From Flavobacterium sp. (GTDB lineage: Bacteria; Bacteroidota; Bacteroidia; Flavobacteriales; Flavobacteriaceae), in contig NZ_JAIXWA010000041.1 in the NCBI RefSeq assembly GCF_027482425.1, positions 94,430-158,429 of the forward strand: a stretch of 64,000 nt of DNA, given 5' to 3'. The notes beneath the pieces were generated by a model that ran no database searches, was not told the DNA's origin, and worked only from the letters and a program-made list of their open reading frames with translations. Shown one piece after another: positions 8,816 to 17,505 of this stretch. The position numbers were made by a program, and so were the translations under genes. Position 1 is the first letter of the stretch. Each line of letters starts with the position of its first letter.

Positions 8816-9619
8816 TTATTCCTCTGGGGTTTCGATTTTAATAGGAATTTGGTACGAACAACGAACGCGTTTTCCGTTTTGTTCCGCAGGGGTCCATTTT
8901 GGACTCTTACGCAGCACACGCTCGGCTTCTTTCCCTGTTCCATAACCGATATCGCGTAATACTTTGATGTCGGTTAATGACCCGTCTTTCTCCACAACAA
9001 AAGAGACAAACACTTGTCCTTTTAAGCCGGGTTCATCGGGCGCTTGGTAATTGTTTTTGATGAAGTTGTAGAACTTCGCAATACCTCCTGGAAATTCGGG
9101 TTTTACTTCAATCCCTGCCGAGTTGTAGATGTTGTTATCTTCTTCAACTACCTGACTAACGGGCCCGTTACCAGGGTCTTCAACTGTAGGAATTGCGTTT
9201 GGATCTCCTTTGATATCCTCTTTCCCTAAATTTTTATCCTTGATTTCTTCAATCTTTGGAGGCTCTTCGGTTATTTCTTCCGTTTTGGCAACTACCGGCT
9301 TCACAAACTTCACCTGATCCACTTTCGGAGGTGGTGGTGGCGGTGGGGGTAATTCTTCCTTCGGTTTTTCCTCTTTAGGGGGCATTTTCACCGTTTTAAT
9401 TTTGGTATCGATGGTAGCCGAATCGTCTTCGGTTGCTGCACTAATAAATTCAGCAATTTTAGGTGTCGCTACAGCAATCGAGAAAATCACAGCTCCGATG
9501 AAAAAAGCCCGTAAGTTGGTATTTCCGTCTTTAATACGTAAATCGTAAGCACCATAACTCTTGTTACGTCCTTCGAAAACGATATCCAACCATTGTCTTT
9601 TTAATAAGTCAAGTTTCAT
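8816..9619 (-). CDS. tonB: energy transducer TonB
   Basis: 267 residues. Layout: a short cytoplasmic N-terminus, one membrane helix (about 36-55), a proline-rich periplasmic spacer with eight consecutive prolines and Lys/Glu-rich flanks (about 75-125), and a C-terminal TonB domain (about 170-267, including FPGGIAKFYNFI and YQIPIKI). It couples the inner-membrane ExbB/ExbD proton channel to outer-membrane receptors. It follows the second ExbD gene at 28 bases. The N-terminus (RQWLDIVFEGRNKSYGAYDL) is the form typical of Bacteroidota TonB proteins. Confidence 0.92.
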   Translation of the reverse strand: MKLDLLKRQWLDIVFEGRNKSYGAYDLRIKDGNTNLRAFFIGAVIFSIAVATPKIAEFISAATEDDSATIDTKIKTVKMPPKEEKPKEELPPPPPPPPKVDQVKFVKPVVAKTEEITEEPPKIEEIKDKNLGKEDIKGDPNAIPTVEDPGNGPVSQVVEEDNNIYNSAGIEVKPEFPGGIAKFYNFIKNNYQAPDEPGLKGQVFVSFVVEKDGSLTDIKVLRDIGYGTGKEAERVLRKSPKWTPAEQNGKRVRCSYQIPIKIETPEE

Positions 9620-9647
9620 ACGTTATACTTTTGTACTACAAGAGTGG

Positions 9648-10214
9648 TTATTTTTTATTCAATTTATCAGCCAACGCTTTTTCTTCTGGAGAAAAATCGT
9701 TTACGATCGCATAAGTGGGAACTGAGCAAATCGCCATTTCATCCAAGATATCAACCAAATTACGGTAGGTAGACTCTTTGGTAGGTTTGATAATCACAAT
9801 TAACCCTTTGTCTTTGTTCCCTGTAACCTGTGGCACTGACTCAACGCGCTTTAAGATTTCCTTACGGATTCCTTCGCGACCGTGGGTAGTTTGGGTGGGT
9901 TTTCCTCCCGCTTCAGGAGCTTCCAACAACCCGTGAAACCATTCAATTTTATTGTCATCACCCAAAATAATGGTCATGGTACGGCGTTGATCTACTTTAA
10001 TATCTTTCTCTTTGGTTTTGTCCTCTTCTTTATCGGGCAATCCCAAATCCATCGCCTGTGGTTTTGACAAGGTGGTCGTCAACATAAAGAAGGTGATCAA
10101 AAGGAACGCCAAGTCCACCATAGCTGTTAAGTCTACTTTGGAGTTTTGTTTTTTACTGCGTACCTTACCACTCCCTTTTTTGCCGCCACCGTCGTTGGTA
10201 TTTAATTCAGCCAT
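9648..10214 (-). CDS. exbD: ExbD/TolR-family biopolymer transport protein (second copy)
   Basis: 188 residues. One membrane helix (about 27-48) carries the conserved Asp in TAMVDLAFLLITFF, which serves proton translocation in ExbD/TolR, followed by a periplasmic domain. It is 16 bases after the first ExbD gene. Two different ExbD subunits in one operon are common in Flavobacteria and may form a heteromeric motor with ExbB. Confidence 0.92.
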   Translation of the reverse strand: MAELNTNDGGGKKGSGKVRSKKQNSKVDLTAMVDLAFLLITFFMLTTTLSKPQAMDLGLPDKEEDKTKEKDIKVDQRRTMTIILGDDNKIEWFHGLLEAPEAGGKPTQTTHGREGIRKEILKRVESVPQVTGNKDKGLIVIIKPTKESTYRNLVDILDEMAICSVPTYAIVNDFSPEEKALADKLNKK

Positions 10215-10230
10215 TTCTTATGTATTGGGA

Positions 10231-10860
10231 TTAATAATTTTTACCTCGAAGACCCGTAACCAGATTGAAACTGTTTACCGATTGTTTCTGAAGCTCGTCC
10301 ATCACTTGTTTGATGCGCGGATATTGCTCTTCTGCATCGCCTTTAATTGCAAAATTCAACTGCTCTCTTTGCACATCGATATTTGCTTGGCGTGACGTAT
10401 AAATCCAGTCTCTCAACTGATTGTTCTCATTGTTCTTGATCGTATCGTGAGGAATACCGGGTTGTACCCCTTGCTTATTACGATCTGATCCTTTCATAGC
10501 GATCAATTGTTTCAATCCTTCGATCGGAACGCCAAATTCATCAATCAAGCTGAATTCTTGGATTTCGTTTTCTGTAAATTGAATACCATATTTAGCGCCC
10601 ATTAACTCGAGGGTTTTTTTGCGAACTTCTTTCCCTTTGATTCCGTAGAACACTTTGTCTTTTCCACCAATGGTAATGATGGCTAAGTTTTCTTCTGGCA
10701 ACTTGGATTGTACCGTTGAATTGGGTGTTTCTACCTGAAGCGGTTCCGGGTTTTTAGCGGTAGCCGTAAGGATAAAGAATGTAAGCAAAAGAAACGCCAC
10801 GTCACACATCGCCGTCATATCAATCGACGCTGCTTTTTTGGACATTTTTACTTTTGCCAT
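10231..10860 (-). CDS. exbD: ExbD/TolR-family biopolymer transport protein (first copy)
   Basis: 209 residues with the same plan as its neighbour: an N-terminal cytoplasmic tail rich in Lys, a membrane helix with the conserved Asp in TAMCDVAFLLLTFF (about residues 13-33), and a periplasmic domain. It lies 36 bases after ExbB and should be a stator subunit of the motor energising TonB. The two ExbD proteins diverge strongly outside the helix, so they are unlikely to be interchangeable. Confidence 0.92.
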   Translation of the reverse strand: MAKVKMSKKAASIDMTAMCDVAFLLLTFFILTATAKNPEPLQVETPNSTVQSKLPEENLAIITIGGKDKVFYGIKGKEVRKKTLELMGAKYGIQFTENEIQEFSLIDEFGVPIEGLKQLIAMKGSDRNKQGVQPGIPHDTIKNNENNQLRDWIYTSRQANIDVQREQLNFAIKGDAEEQYPRIKQVMDELQKQSVNSFNLVTGLRGKNY

Positions 10861-10896
10861 AATATACTCTTTTACTTTATTATAGGTTACCCTAAA

Positions 10897-11715
10897 TTAT
10901 TTCAAGCTTCCTTTCATTTTACGGTACTGGTTTACAATAGCGGTACCTGCCTCATCGATAGAATACGTTAAGGTATCGATTTTTGATGTAAATAAGTTGT
11001 ATGTTACAATGGAAAGTGCCGAAGTAGAAATCCCGGTAGCCGTGTTGATCAATGCTTCAGAAATACCGTTTGCCAACATCGCTTGGTCAGGCGTACCTGC
11101 TGTTGCTAATGCCGCGAACGCTTTGATCATCCCTGTTACTGTTCCTAAAAGACCAGCTAAAGTTCCTAACGATACTAGAGTAGATAAGATGGTCATGTTT
11201 TTCTCTAACATTGGCATCTCCAAAGACGTAGCTTCTTCGATTTCTTTGTGGATCATCTCAGCTGCTTCTTCGCTAGAGAATCCTTCTTTTTTCACATCTT
11301 GGTATTTCACCAAAGCTGCACGAATTGCATTTGCTACAGACCCTTGCTGTTTGTCACAAGCCGCGATAGCATCATCAATATTTCCTTGAGCAATGCTCGA
11401 TTGAACCAAACGCAAATACGCGTCTAAGTTTCCTTTTCCAGCTGCTTTTGTGATCACGAAGTAACGCTCAAAAGAGAATACAATCACCATCAACAACAAT
11501 CCCATCAATACGGGTACGATAGGTCCCCCTTTGTAAACCATGGCTAAGTAGTTACCGGGTAGTGGATGCCCTTCATTGGTTCCCCCTTCGAAGTTAGATC
11601 CCGCACCCATGATGAACTGCCATACAAGCCATCCCACGAAAATACATAATACAATTACAATTGCGGAGAAATAGTTACCTCCATTTGACCCATTAGCGTT
11701 TTTTGCGTTTGCCAT
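10897..11715 (-). CDS. exbB: MotA/TolQ/ExbB proton channel family protein
   Basis: 272 residues, first gene of the operon. Three membrane helices: about 15-37, 60-80, and the long pore region around 180-245 with the TolQ/ExbB signature LGTLAGLLGTVTGMIKAF. The cytoplasmic loop between helices 1-2 and 3 is Ala/Glu-rich. It forms the proton channel powering TonB, or a related envelope motor such as those of gliding/T9SS. A -7-like promoter box lies about 67 bases upstream. Confidence 0.92.
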   Translation of the reverse strand: MANAKNANGSNGGNYFSAIVIVLCIFVGWLVWQFIMGAGSNFEGGTNEGHPLPGNYLAMVYKGGPIVPVLMGLLLMVIVFSFERYFVITKAAGKGNLDAYLRLVQSSIAQGNIDDAIAACDKQQGSVANAIRAALVKYQDVKKEGFSSEEAAEMIHKEIEEATSLEMPMLEKNMTILSTLVSLGTLAGLLGTVTGMIKAFAALATAGTPDQAMLANGISEALINTATGISTSALSIVTYNLFTSKIDTLTYSIDEAGTAIVNQYRKMKGSLK

Positions 11716-12183
11716 TTTTTTAAAAATTTTTAGTTTTTAATAATTTATAAGCTATTAGTTGTAAATAAACTTGAATTGGAGCAAATTTAATTTTTTACTT
11801 CAAAAAAAAAAACTTTTTTCGGCTTTTATAACATTCTATTAAAACTAAACAAAGAACCCTATAAACTTGAATAATTAGAGGGTTTTGCTAAGGATTTGAC
11901 AATAATTACTTTAATTTTTTTATTCATAACATTCGCTTAACATTGTAAAAACGATGAATTACGACCGTTTAGTATTTAAAAGAGGGAGAAAATGGAATTT
12001 AGGTTGGAATTAATGCGAAAAATTCATCAATTTGCTTCTTTTCATGCATAAAAAAAAGGGTATCTTCGCCTAACATTAAATTATTTGCACTATGCCTTCA
12101 AAATCAGCTTTTTTAAAAACGATACAAAACGGATTTCTCTTTTTGAATGTAACCGTTTATTTCATTTATAATTCGAAAAAGGC
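11716..12183. other. divergent promoter region, ExbB operon / SGNH gene
   Basis: 468 AT-rich bases between divergently transcribed units. The left part carries a -7-like box for the ExbB operon and an 11-A run near 11802. The right part (12092-12187) holds a 31-codon frame whose TGA overlaps the ATG of the SGNH-hydrolase gene; it could be a leader peptide or chance. No RNA gene was recognised. Confidence 0.5.
11782..11789 (-). promoter_or_regulatory. -7 box (TAAATTTG) for the ExbB operon
   Basis: Exact match on the minus strand to the Bacteroidota primary sigma factor -7 consensus TAnnTTTG, 67-74 bases before the ExbB start codon. No good -33 TTTG at standard spacing was found. Confidence 0.45.
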
Positions 12184-13464
12184 ATGAAAAAACCATTCAA
12201 CTTCGGCTCGATTTCGTTTTATGTACTGCTACTATGGGGTTGCTTACTGCCACCGCTTTGGGGACAGCCCCTTACAAAACGCGTATTGTTTTTAGGGAAT
12301 AGTTATACCAACACCAACAATTTACCTGGATTGATTGCAAGTGCAGCCCAATCGACCAATGATGTTTTGATCCATGAGAGCCACACCCCTGGCGGCTTTC
12401 GTTTATCGGATCATGCGGTCAATACTACTTCGCTGGCTAAAATTGCACAAGGTACTTGGGATTTTGTAGTGTTGCAAGAACAGAGTCAGCTTCCCTCCTT
12501 TCCCATCAACCAAGTCAATGCGCTGGTGTTCCCGTATGCAGAAGATTTAAACACCTTGATTACCACCCAAAATCCGTGTGCGGAAACCGTATTTTATATG
12601 ACCTGGGGCCGGCAAAATGGTGACAGTCAAAACTGTGCGGCCCACCCACCCGTGTGCACGTATACCGGCATGGACGACTTGTTGCGGGAGCGTTATATGA
12701 CTATGGCAACAAATGAAGCGGCTATCGTATCGCCTGTGGGAGCGGTGTGGCGTTACCTTCGCACGAATCATCCGAACCTCAACTTGTATAGTGCTGATGG
12801 GAGTCATCCCTCATTGTTAGGGTCGTATGCTGCGGCGTGTACTTTTTATACCACCCTTTTTCGAAAGGACCCAACGCTAATCAGTTTTGAATCGACCCTT
12901 TCGGCAACCGATGCGCAACTCATTAAACAGGCGGTAAAAACGGTTGTTTACAATCAGTTTCCCACTTGGTTTATTGGGACTTATGACCCGGTGGCTGCTT
13001 TTACCTACACGAATCCAACGGGAACGAGTGTTCAATTTTTCAATCAATCGATGGGCGCAACGAGTTACCTCTGGGATTTTGGGGATGGCACGACAGCAAC
13101 TACGGCGCAACCCACGCACACCTATGCCCAAAATGGAATGTACACGGTTACGTTAACAGTAACACATTGCGGCATCACTTCTGTCTTGCAACAAGTGATT
13201 AATACTGCGGTATTGCATATTTCGCCCCCGAATCCTTCGCAAAATGGGGTGAATGTGAGTCCGAATCCCGTCACTACCACCTTAACCCTTCAAAGTAATG
13301 CATTGATTGAGCACGTGAAGATATACGACGCGTCGGGACGATTGGTGCAAACATTGAACGGAAATGTAACTTCGGTGGATTTTTCATCTTTGGTCCCGGG
13401 CCTGTATTGGCTTTCCGTTGAAACATCGGAAGGAAGTCGTACACAAAAAGTTATCAAATCATGA
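12184..13464 (+). CDS. SGNH-hydrolase-like secreted protein with PKD domain and T9SS sorting signal
   Basis: 426 residues. A signal peptide (to about residue 28) is followed by a DUF4886/SGNH-like catalytic domain (about 33-245) with the block I serine in FLGNSYT and a block V Asp/His in SADGSHPS. A PKD domain follows (about 268-335, with the hallmark WDFGDGT), then a type A T9SS C-terminal sorting domain (about 350-426: NPSQNGVNVSPNPV, SGRLVQ, PGLYWLSVET). It is therefore exported by the T9SS and anchored or released at the surface. The substrate (an ester, possibly on a glycan) is unknown. The stop overlaps the start of the cupin gene (ATGA). Confidence 0.85.
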   Translation: MKKPFNFGSISFYVLLLWGCLLPPLWGQPLTKRVLFLGNSYTNTNNLPGLIASAAQSTNDVLIHESHTPGGFRLSDHAVNTTSLAKIAQGTWDFVVLQEQSQLPSFPINQVNALVFPYAEDLNTLITTQNPCAETVFYMTWGRQNGDSQNCAAHPPVCTYTGMDDLLRERYMTMATNEAAIVSPVGAVWRYLRTNHPNLNLYSADGSHPSLLGSYAAACTFYTTLFRKDPTLISFESTLSATDAQLIKQAVKTVVYNQFPTWFIGTYDPVAAFTYTNPTGTSVQFFNQSMGATSYLWDFGDGTTATTAQPTHTYAQNGMYTVTLTVTHCGITSVLQQVINTAVLHISPPNPSQNGVNVSPNPVTTTLTLQSNALIEHVKIYDASGRLVQTLNGNVTSVDFSSLVPGLYWLSVETSEGSRTQKVIKS

Positions 13465-13823
13465 AAAAATATCACATTCAAACGGCGCCTTTTGTGGTTC
13501 CCACGACTGATGGTAAGTTAATCGAAGAACATCACGGCCGTGTGGCGACGCAAAACGAAGCGATTTCAATTGCCCATATGATTGCGCCGCCGCATTGGAG
13601 TGAACCTTTTCAAACGCCTGAATTTGAGGAATACACTTATATTATTTCAGGGAAAAAGCAATTCATTATTGAAGGTGAAACGATTGTTTTAGAAGCGGGT
13701 CAATCCCTTCGCATAGCCGAAAACACGCGGGTTCAATACTCCAATCCGTTTGACGAACCCTGCGAATATATTTCGGTATGTCGCCCGGCTTTTGATTTTT
13801 CCAAAGTTCATCGGGAGGAGTAA
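13461..13823 (+). CDS. cupin-domain protein
   Basis: 120 residues forming a single cupin barrel: an EPFQTPEFEEYTYIISG strand pair, KQFIIEGETIVLEAGQSLRI, and a C-terminal EYISVCRPAF. The usual HxH metal pair of cupin motif 1 is not evident, so metal binding is uncertain. Translation is coupled to the preceding gene by a four-base overlap, although a cytoplasmic cupin next to a secreted esterase has no obvious shared pathway. No signal peptide. Confidence 0.75.
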   Translation: MKKYHIQTAPFVVPTTDGKLIEEHHGRVATQNEAISIAHMIAPPHWSEPFQTPEFEEYTYIISGKKQFIIEGETIVLEAGQSLRIAENTRVQYSNPFDEPCEYISVCRPAFDFSKVHREE

Positions 13824-13952
13824 CGGGCGTGTTTTGCGCGAGGGGTGGCAACGGAAATCCTTGGCGGAGGCACGGAGCCAAGATTGCAGTGAACGACCCG
13901 ACCCCGACTGGGATTTTAATGAGAAAGCAAAATGGGATTCGGGGACGCGCCC
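13824..13952 (-). repeat. dispersed structured repeat, copy A
   Basis: A GC-rich block filling the gap between two convergent genes. On the minus strand it starts GGGCGCGTCCCCG (13940-13952), has an internal GTCGGGGTCGGGT box and ends CCCCTCGCGCA...CGCCC, so its two ends can pair. The same boxes in the same order occur at 37850-37951, and a likely variant at 31729-31856. Not coding. Position and shape suggest a mobile palindromic repeat or a terminator-like RNA structure. Confidence 0.7.
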
Positions 13953-13960
13953 TATAAACA

Positions 13961-15307
13961 TTAACCGTTTTGCAATAAGGAAATAATTTTGGTTTCCACT
14001 TCGGGGCTATTCCATTTTTGTGCGATATCGGGCATTTGCATGACTTGCTCCATGATGGCATTTTGGTAGTCGCCAATAGCCAAGGCTTCGGCATAGGGTT
14101 GCAAGCTAAAGGTCACACGACTGTAAAGGGGCATCCACAAATCGGGATGTTTGTCGGCGAACCATTTTTCGATTTTTTTCTGCAATAAAAACTGGGCATC
14201 GGCGGTTTTGGCGCTCATTTCCTCAAAGTTTCTACGGGAGAGTTCGGCGATCGCATCGGCATTGGGTTTTCGGGATTTTTCGTAGGCTCTAAAAATCGCA
14301 TTCCAATCGTCGCCGTAGTGCTCGATCATTTGGTTGAGGAGCGTAATGTCTTCGAAACCGGCGTTCATGCCGTGGCCGTAAAAAGGAACAATGGCGTGGG
14401 CTGAGTCGCCAATAAGGGCCACTTTATCTTCGAAGGTCCACGGATAACACTTCATAATGGCCAAATAACTCGTAGGGTTTTTATAGAAATCACTCACCAA
14501 ATCGGGAATGACGGCGGCGGTATCGGGGAAATATTCGGCAAAGAAATTCACCAGAGACGTTTCGTCTTTCAACTGTTCGAACGAGTTTTCGCCTTCAAAC
14601 GGCATGAAGAGTGTACAGGTGAAACTTCCATCGAGGTTGGCCAATGCCATGAGCATGAAATGACCGCGGGGCCAAATGTGTAAGGAATTTTTGTCAATTT
14701 TGTGCGTCCCGTCGGGATTGGCGGGAATATGGAGTTCTTTGTAGCCAATTTTCATGAACTCTTGGGAGTAATCAAACATACTTTGGCGTTGCATGCGGTG
14801 GCGAATACGCGAAAAAGCCCCATCGGCACCGAAAACTTTATCGTATTTTAAATCGGTCCAAGCGCCTTTTTCGGTGGGTCCCATGTGCAAGGTTGCCTCG
14901 GCCAGGGTCACATCCCAAATACGGTGTTCAAAGAAGAATTCTACACCTGCTTCTTCGGCCAAATCAATCATTTTTCGGTTGAGAACGCCACGGGATAACG
15001 AGAAAATGGCTTCGCCTTCTTTGCCGTAGTATTGGTAGTTTAACTGTCCGTCTTTCAAGTGAATGGCGCGTTTGTCAACGGGAATTCCAATACTGCGAAT
15101 CGCATCGTCCAATCCAATATCTGCCAACGTCTTCCAACCGCGATCGGACATCACCAGGTTGATGGAGCGTCCTGAGAATTCAACCGTACGAATGTCGGCA
15201 CTACGGTCGTAAACGTGTACAATATGGCCTTGCTTTTTGAGATAAATCGCCAGGAGTGTCCCGACTAATCCGGAACCCACCACGGCAATTCGTTGTGGCG
15301 TTTGCAT
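13961..15307 (-). CDS. kmo: kynurenine 3-monooxygenase
   Basis: 448 residues from ATG 15305-15307; an upstream TTG would add eight residues and is unlikely. FAD- and NADPH-dependent hydroxylase converting L-kynurenine to 3-hydroxykynurenine. Visible motifs: Rossmann GSGLVGTLLAIYLKKQGH near the N-terminus, the second FAD motif IGDSAHAIVPFYGHGMNAGF (about residues 300-320) characteristic of KMO, and a C-terminal helical membrane-associating region. Kynureninase lies on the same strand at 21537-22823, separated by the photolyase operon and penicillin acylase gene. Together they act in tryptophan catabolism or de novo NAD synthesis. Confidence 0.88.
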   Translation of the reverse strand: MQTPQRIAVVGSGLVGTLLAIYLKKQGHIVHVYDRSADIRTVEFSGRSINLVMSDRGWKTLADIGLDDAIRSIGIPVDKRAIHLKDGQLNYQYYGKEGEAIFSLSRGVLNRKMIDLAEEAGVEFFFEHRIWDVTLAEATLHMGPTEKGAWTDLKYDKVFGADGAFSRIRHRMQRQSMFDYSQEFMKIGYKELHIPANPDGTHKIDKNSLHIWPRGHFMLMALANLDGSFTCTLFMPFEGENSFEQLKDETSLVNFFAEYFPDTAAVIPDLVSDFYKNPTSYLAIMKCYPWTFEDKVALIGDSAHAIVPFYGHGMNAGFEDITLLNQMIEHYGDDWNAIFRAYEKSRKPNADAIAELSRRNFEEMSAKTADAQFLLQKKIEKWFADKHPDLWMPLYSRVTFSLQPYAEALAIGDYQNAIMEQVMQMPDIAQKWNSPEVETKIISLLQNG

Positions 15308-15430
15308 GGTATTGGTAAAAATGTTAGACAAAAATACTTAATAATATCCGAACGTTACCGTAACAGAAGTGCAAAATTACAGCAAAACTTAAAATTTGTT
15401 TAAACTTTTTAATATTTCATTAAACAAATT

Positions 15431-15438
15431 TATCTTTG
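15431..15438 (+). promoter_or_regulatory. -7 box (TATCTTTG) for the flavin reductase-photolyase operon
   Basis: Exact TAnnTTTG match 13-20 bases before the ATG at 15451. This argues against using the TTG at 15436, which lies inside the box, as start codon. The leader must be very short. Confidence 0.6.
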
Positions 15439-15450
15439 AAGAAAAAAGCA

Positions 15451-16098
15451 ATGAAAGTCTTTACCTCTTCGAACCTTGCCGCCTTATCAAAAGTAGAACG
15501 TTTAAACCTTGTCAACAGTTGCACCGGCTACAAGTCGGCTAACTTGATCGGCACCCTTTCGCCAGAGGGGCATGAGAATGTAGCAGTATTTTCGAGCATT
15601 ACACATTTGGGTAGTGACCCCGCAATGTTGGGATTTATCGTACGTCCCACTTCGGTGCCACGTCATACCTATCAAAATATCAAAGGAACCGGGTTCTTTA
15701 CGGTAAATCATATTACGGTGGAGCAAATGGAAGCGGCGCACCAAACCTCGGCGGCCTATGATCATGGGGTTTCGGAGTTTGACATGACGGGATTGACGCC
15801 AACGTACCGCGAGGGCATTGCAGTACCTTTTGTGACGGGGTCGCCTGTGCAATTACTTTGCCGCTATTTGAATGAATATCCGATCCATGAAAACAACACT
15901 ATACATGTCATTGCGGCGATTGAAGCCATTTATGTTGAGGACAATTTAGTCACGCCCGACGGCTGGTTGCAATTGGACCGCGGAGATGTCGTGGCAATTA
16001 ATGGTTTGGATGGCTATGCCCGTCCTAGCCTACAAGACCGATTTGATTATGCCCGTCCGAAAACCCCGTTAAAATCGCTTCGCCCCCATGCCTCATAA
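15451..16098 (+). CDS. flavin reductase-like FMN-binding protein
   Basis: 215 residues from ATG 15451. Flavin-reductase-like split beta-barrel fold: N-terminal [35 protein letters not shown] and the segment TGFFTVNHI typical of the family. It probably binds FMN and uses NAD(P)H; the exact substrate is unknown. It is the first gene of a tightly packed operon with DUF2256, DASH cryptochrome and FeS photolyase, and its stop overlaps the DUF2256 start by 11 bases. It may supply reduced flavin to the photolyases, which use reduced FAD; that link is inference from the operon. Confidence 0.8.
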   Translation: MKVFTSSNLAALSKVERLNLVNSCTGYKSANLIGTLSPEGHENVAVFSSITHLGSDPAMLGFIVRPTSVPRHTYQNIKGTGFFTVNHITVEQMEAAHQTSAAYDHGVSEFDMTGLTPTYREGIAVPFVTGSPVQLLCRYLNEYPIHENNTIHVIAAIEAIYVEDNLVTPDGWLQLDRGDVVAINGLDGYARPSLQDRFDYARPKTPLKSLRPHAS

Positions 16099-16231
16099 AA
16101 AAACCTTTTTACCCCAAAAAATATGTTTGGTTTGCGGACTCCCCTTTTCTTGGCGCAAAAAATGGGAAAAGAATTGGGAGTCCGTTAAATTTTGCAGTGA
16201 CCGTTGCCGAAAAAATAAAAACACCCTATGA
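16088..16231 (+). CDS. DUF2256 zinc-ribbon micro-protein
   Basis: A 47-residue ORF starting at ATG 16088 inside the end of the flavin reductase gene and ending TGA 16229-16231, overlapping the cryptochrome start by four bases. Four cysteines in a C-x2-C-x19-C-x3-C arrangement (Cys13, 16, 36, 40) predict one zinc site. The sequence ([26 protein letters not shown]) matches what is known of the DUF2256 family, which is found beside DASH cryptochromes in many bacteria. The overlaps on both sides imply strict co-translation. Function unknown; a DNA-binding or chaperone role for the photolyase is possible. Confidence 0.88.
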   Translation: MPHKKTFLPQKICLVCGLPFSWRKKWEKNWESVKFCSDRCRKNKNTL

Positions 16232-17505
16232 AACATCTCGTTTGGTTTCGAAATGACCTTCGTACCGAAGATCAATATGCGTTGTGGAAAGCCACAAAAC
16301 ACGCCGAAAAAGTGATCGGCGTATATTGTTTTGACCCTCGGCATTTTGCCATGACAACCTATGGATTCCCTAAAACGGGTGCGCATCGCGCTCAATTTTT
16401 ATGGGATAGTGTTCATGAATTAAAACGCAATTTGGAAGCCTTGAACATTCCGCTTTGGGTGATTTATGGCGAACCCGAAATGGTGATTCCTGAGTTGGCG
16501 AAAACCCAAGGCATTACAAGCCTTTTCACTACGCATGAATGGACCTCGGAGGAACGAAAAGTGACTGAGGCACTCAAAGTTCAATTGCCCGGGATTGCAT
16601 TCCACGAACTTCAAGACGGCTTTTTGTTTCATCCCGAAGACATTCCGTATACCTCGGCAAAAGAAGTTCCCGAAATCTTCACCGAGTTTCGTAAGAAATG
16701 TGAAAAGCTTTCAAAAATACGGGCGTTGGTCGAACCCAAAGCGATGCCGAAATCGAATTATGAAGAAACGCCTGAAATTCCCACTTTAGTCTCGTGTGGA
16801 ATTACACCACAATCGCCTGATAAGCGCACGGCATTCCCGTTTAAAGGAGGAGAAAACAAGGCGTTGGCGCGCTTGGAAGATTACTTTTTTACTACCGAAA
16901 ATTTATCCCAATACAAACAAACCCGCAACGGATTACTTGGCCCCGATTACAGTTCGAAGTTCTCTCCTTGGCTTGCCCACGGCTGCATATCGCCCCGAAA
17001 AATCTACTGGGAAGTACAACAATATGAGGCGGAAGTTTGCAAAAATGAAGATACCTATTGGTTGATTTTTGAATTGATTTGGCGTGATTATTTTCGGTAT
17101 ATTTCCCAAAAACATGGCAATAAAATCTTTCAATTGAACGGTATTGTCAAACAAAAATACGAGTGGGAACTTAATGCCCGAAAGTTTGAAAAGTGGACGC
17201 AAGGTAAAACCCCCGAGCCTTTTGTGAATGCCAATATGAAAGAATTGGCGGCCACCGGATTCATGAGCAATCGCGGGCGTCAAAATGTGGCGAGTTTTTG
17301 GGCCAAAGAATGGGAACAGGATTGGCGTGCGGGTGCGGCTTGGTTTGAATCGCTATTGATTGACTACGATGTACATTCCAATTATGGGAATTGGTTGTAT
17401 AATTCGGGCGTAGGCAACGACCCCCGCGACCGGAAGTTTAATATTCGCCGACAAGCGGAAATGTATGACTCGAAAAACGAATACCAAAATTTATGGAATA
17501 CGTAA
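16228..17505 (+). CDS. DASH-family cryptochrome/photolyase
   Basis: 425 residues. N-terminal alpha/beta antenna-binding domain ([20 protein letters not shown], about residues 1-130) and C-terminal helical FAD-binding domain (about 190-425) with [56 protein letters not shown] and [10 protein letters not shown], the last two diagnostic for the DASH branch. DASH cryptochromes repair cyclobutane dimers in single-stranded or looped DNA and may also signal. It sits between DUF2256 (4-bp overlap) and the FeS photolyase (13-bp overlap). Confidence 0.93.
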   Translation: MKHLVWFRNDLRTEDQYALWKATKHAEKVIGVYCFDPRHFAMTTYGFPKTGAHRAQFLWDSVHELKRNLEALNIPLWVIYGEPEMVIPELAKTQGITSLFTTHEWTSEERKVTEALKVQLPGIAFHELQDGFLFHPEDIPYTSAKEVPEIFTEFRKKCEKLSKIRALVEPKAMPKSNYEETPEIPTLVSCGITPQSPDKRTAFPFKGGENKALARLEDYFFTTENLSQYKQTRNGLLGPDYSSKFSPWLAHGCISPRKIYWEVQQYEAEVCKNEDTYWLIFELIWRDYFRYISQKHGNKIFQLNGIVKQKYEWELNARKFEKWTQGKTPEPFVNANMKELAATGFMSNRGRQNVASFWAKEWEQDWRAGAAWFESLLIDYDVHSNYGNWLYNSGVGNDPRDRKFNIRRQAEMYDSKNEYQNLWNT

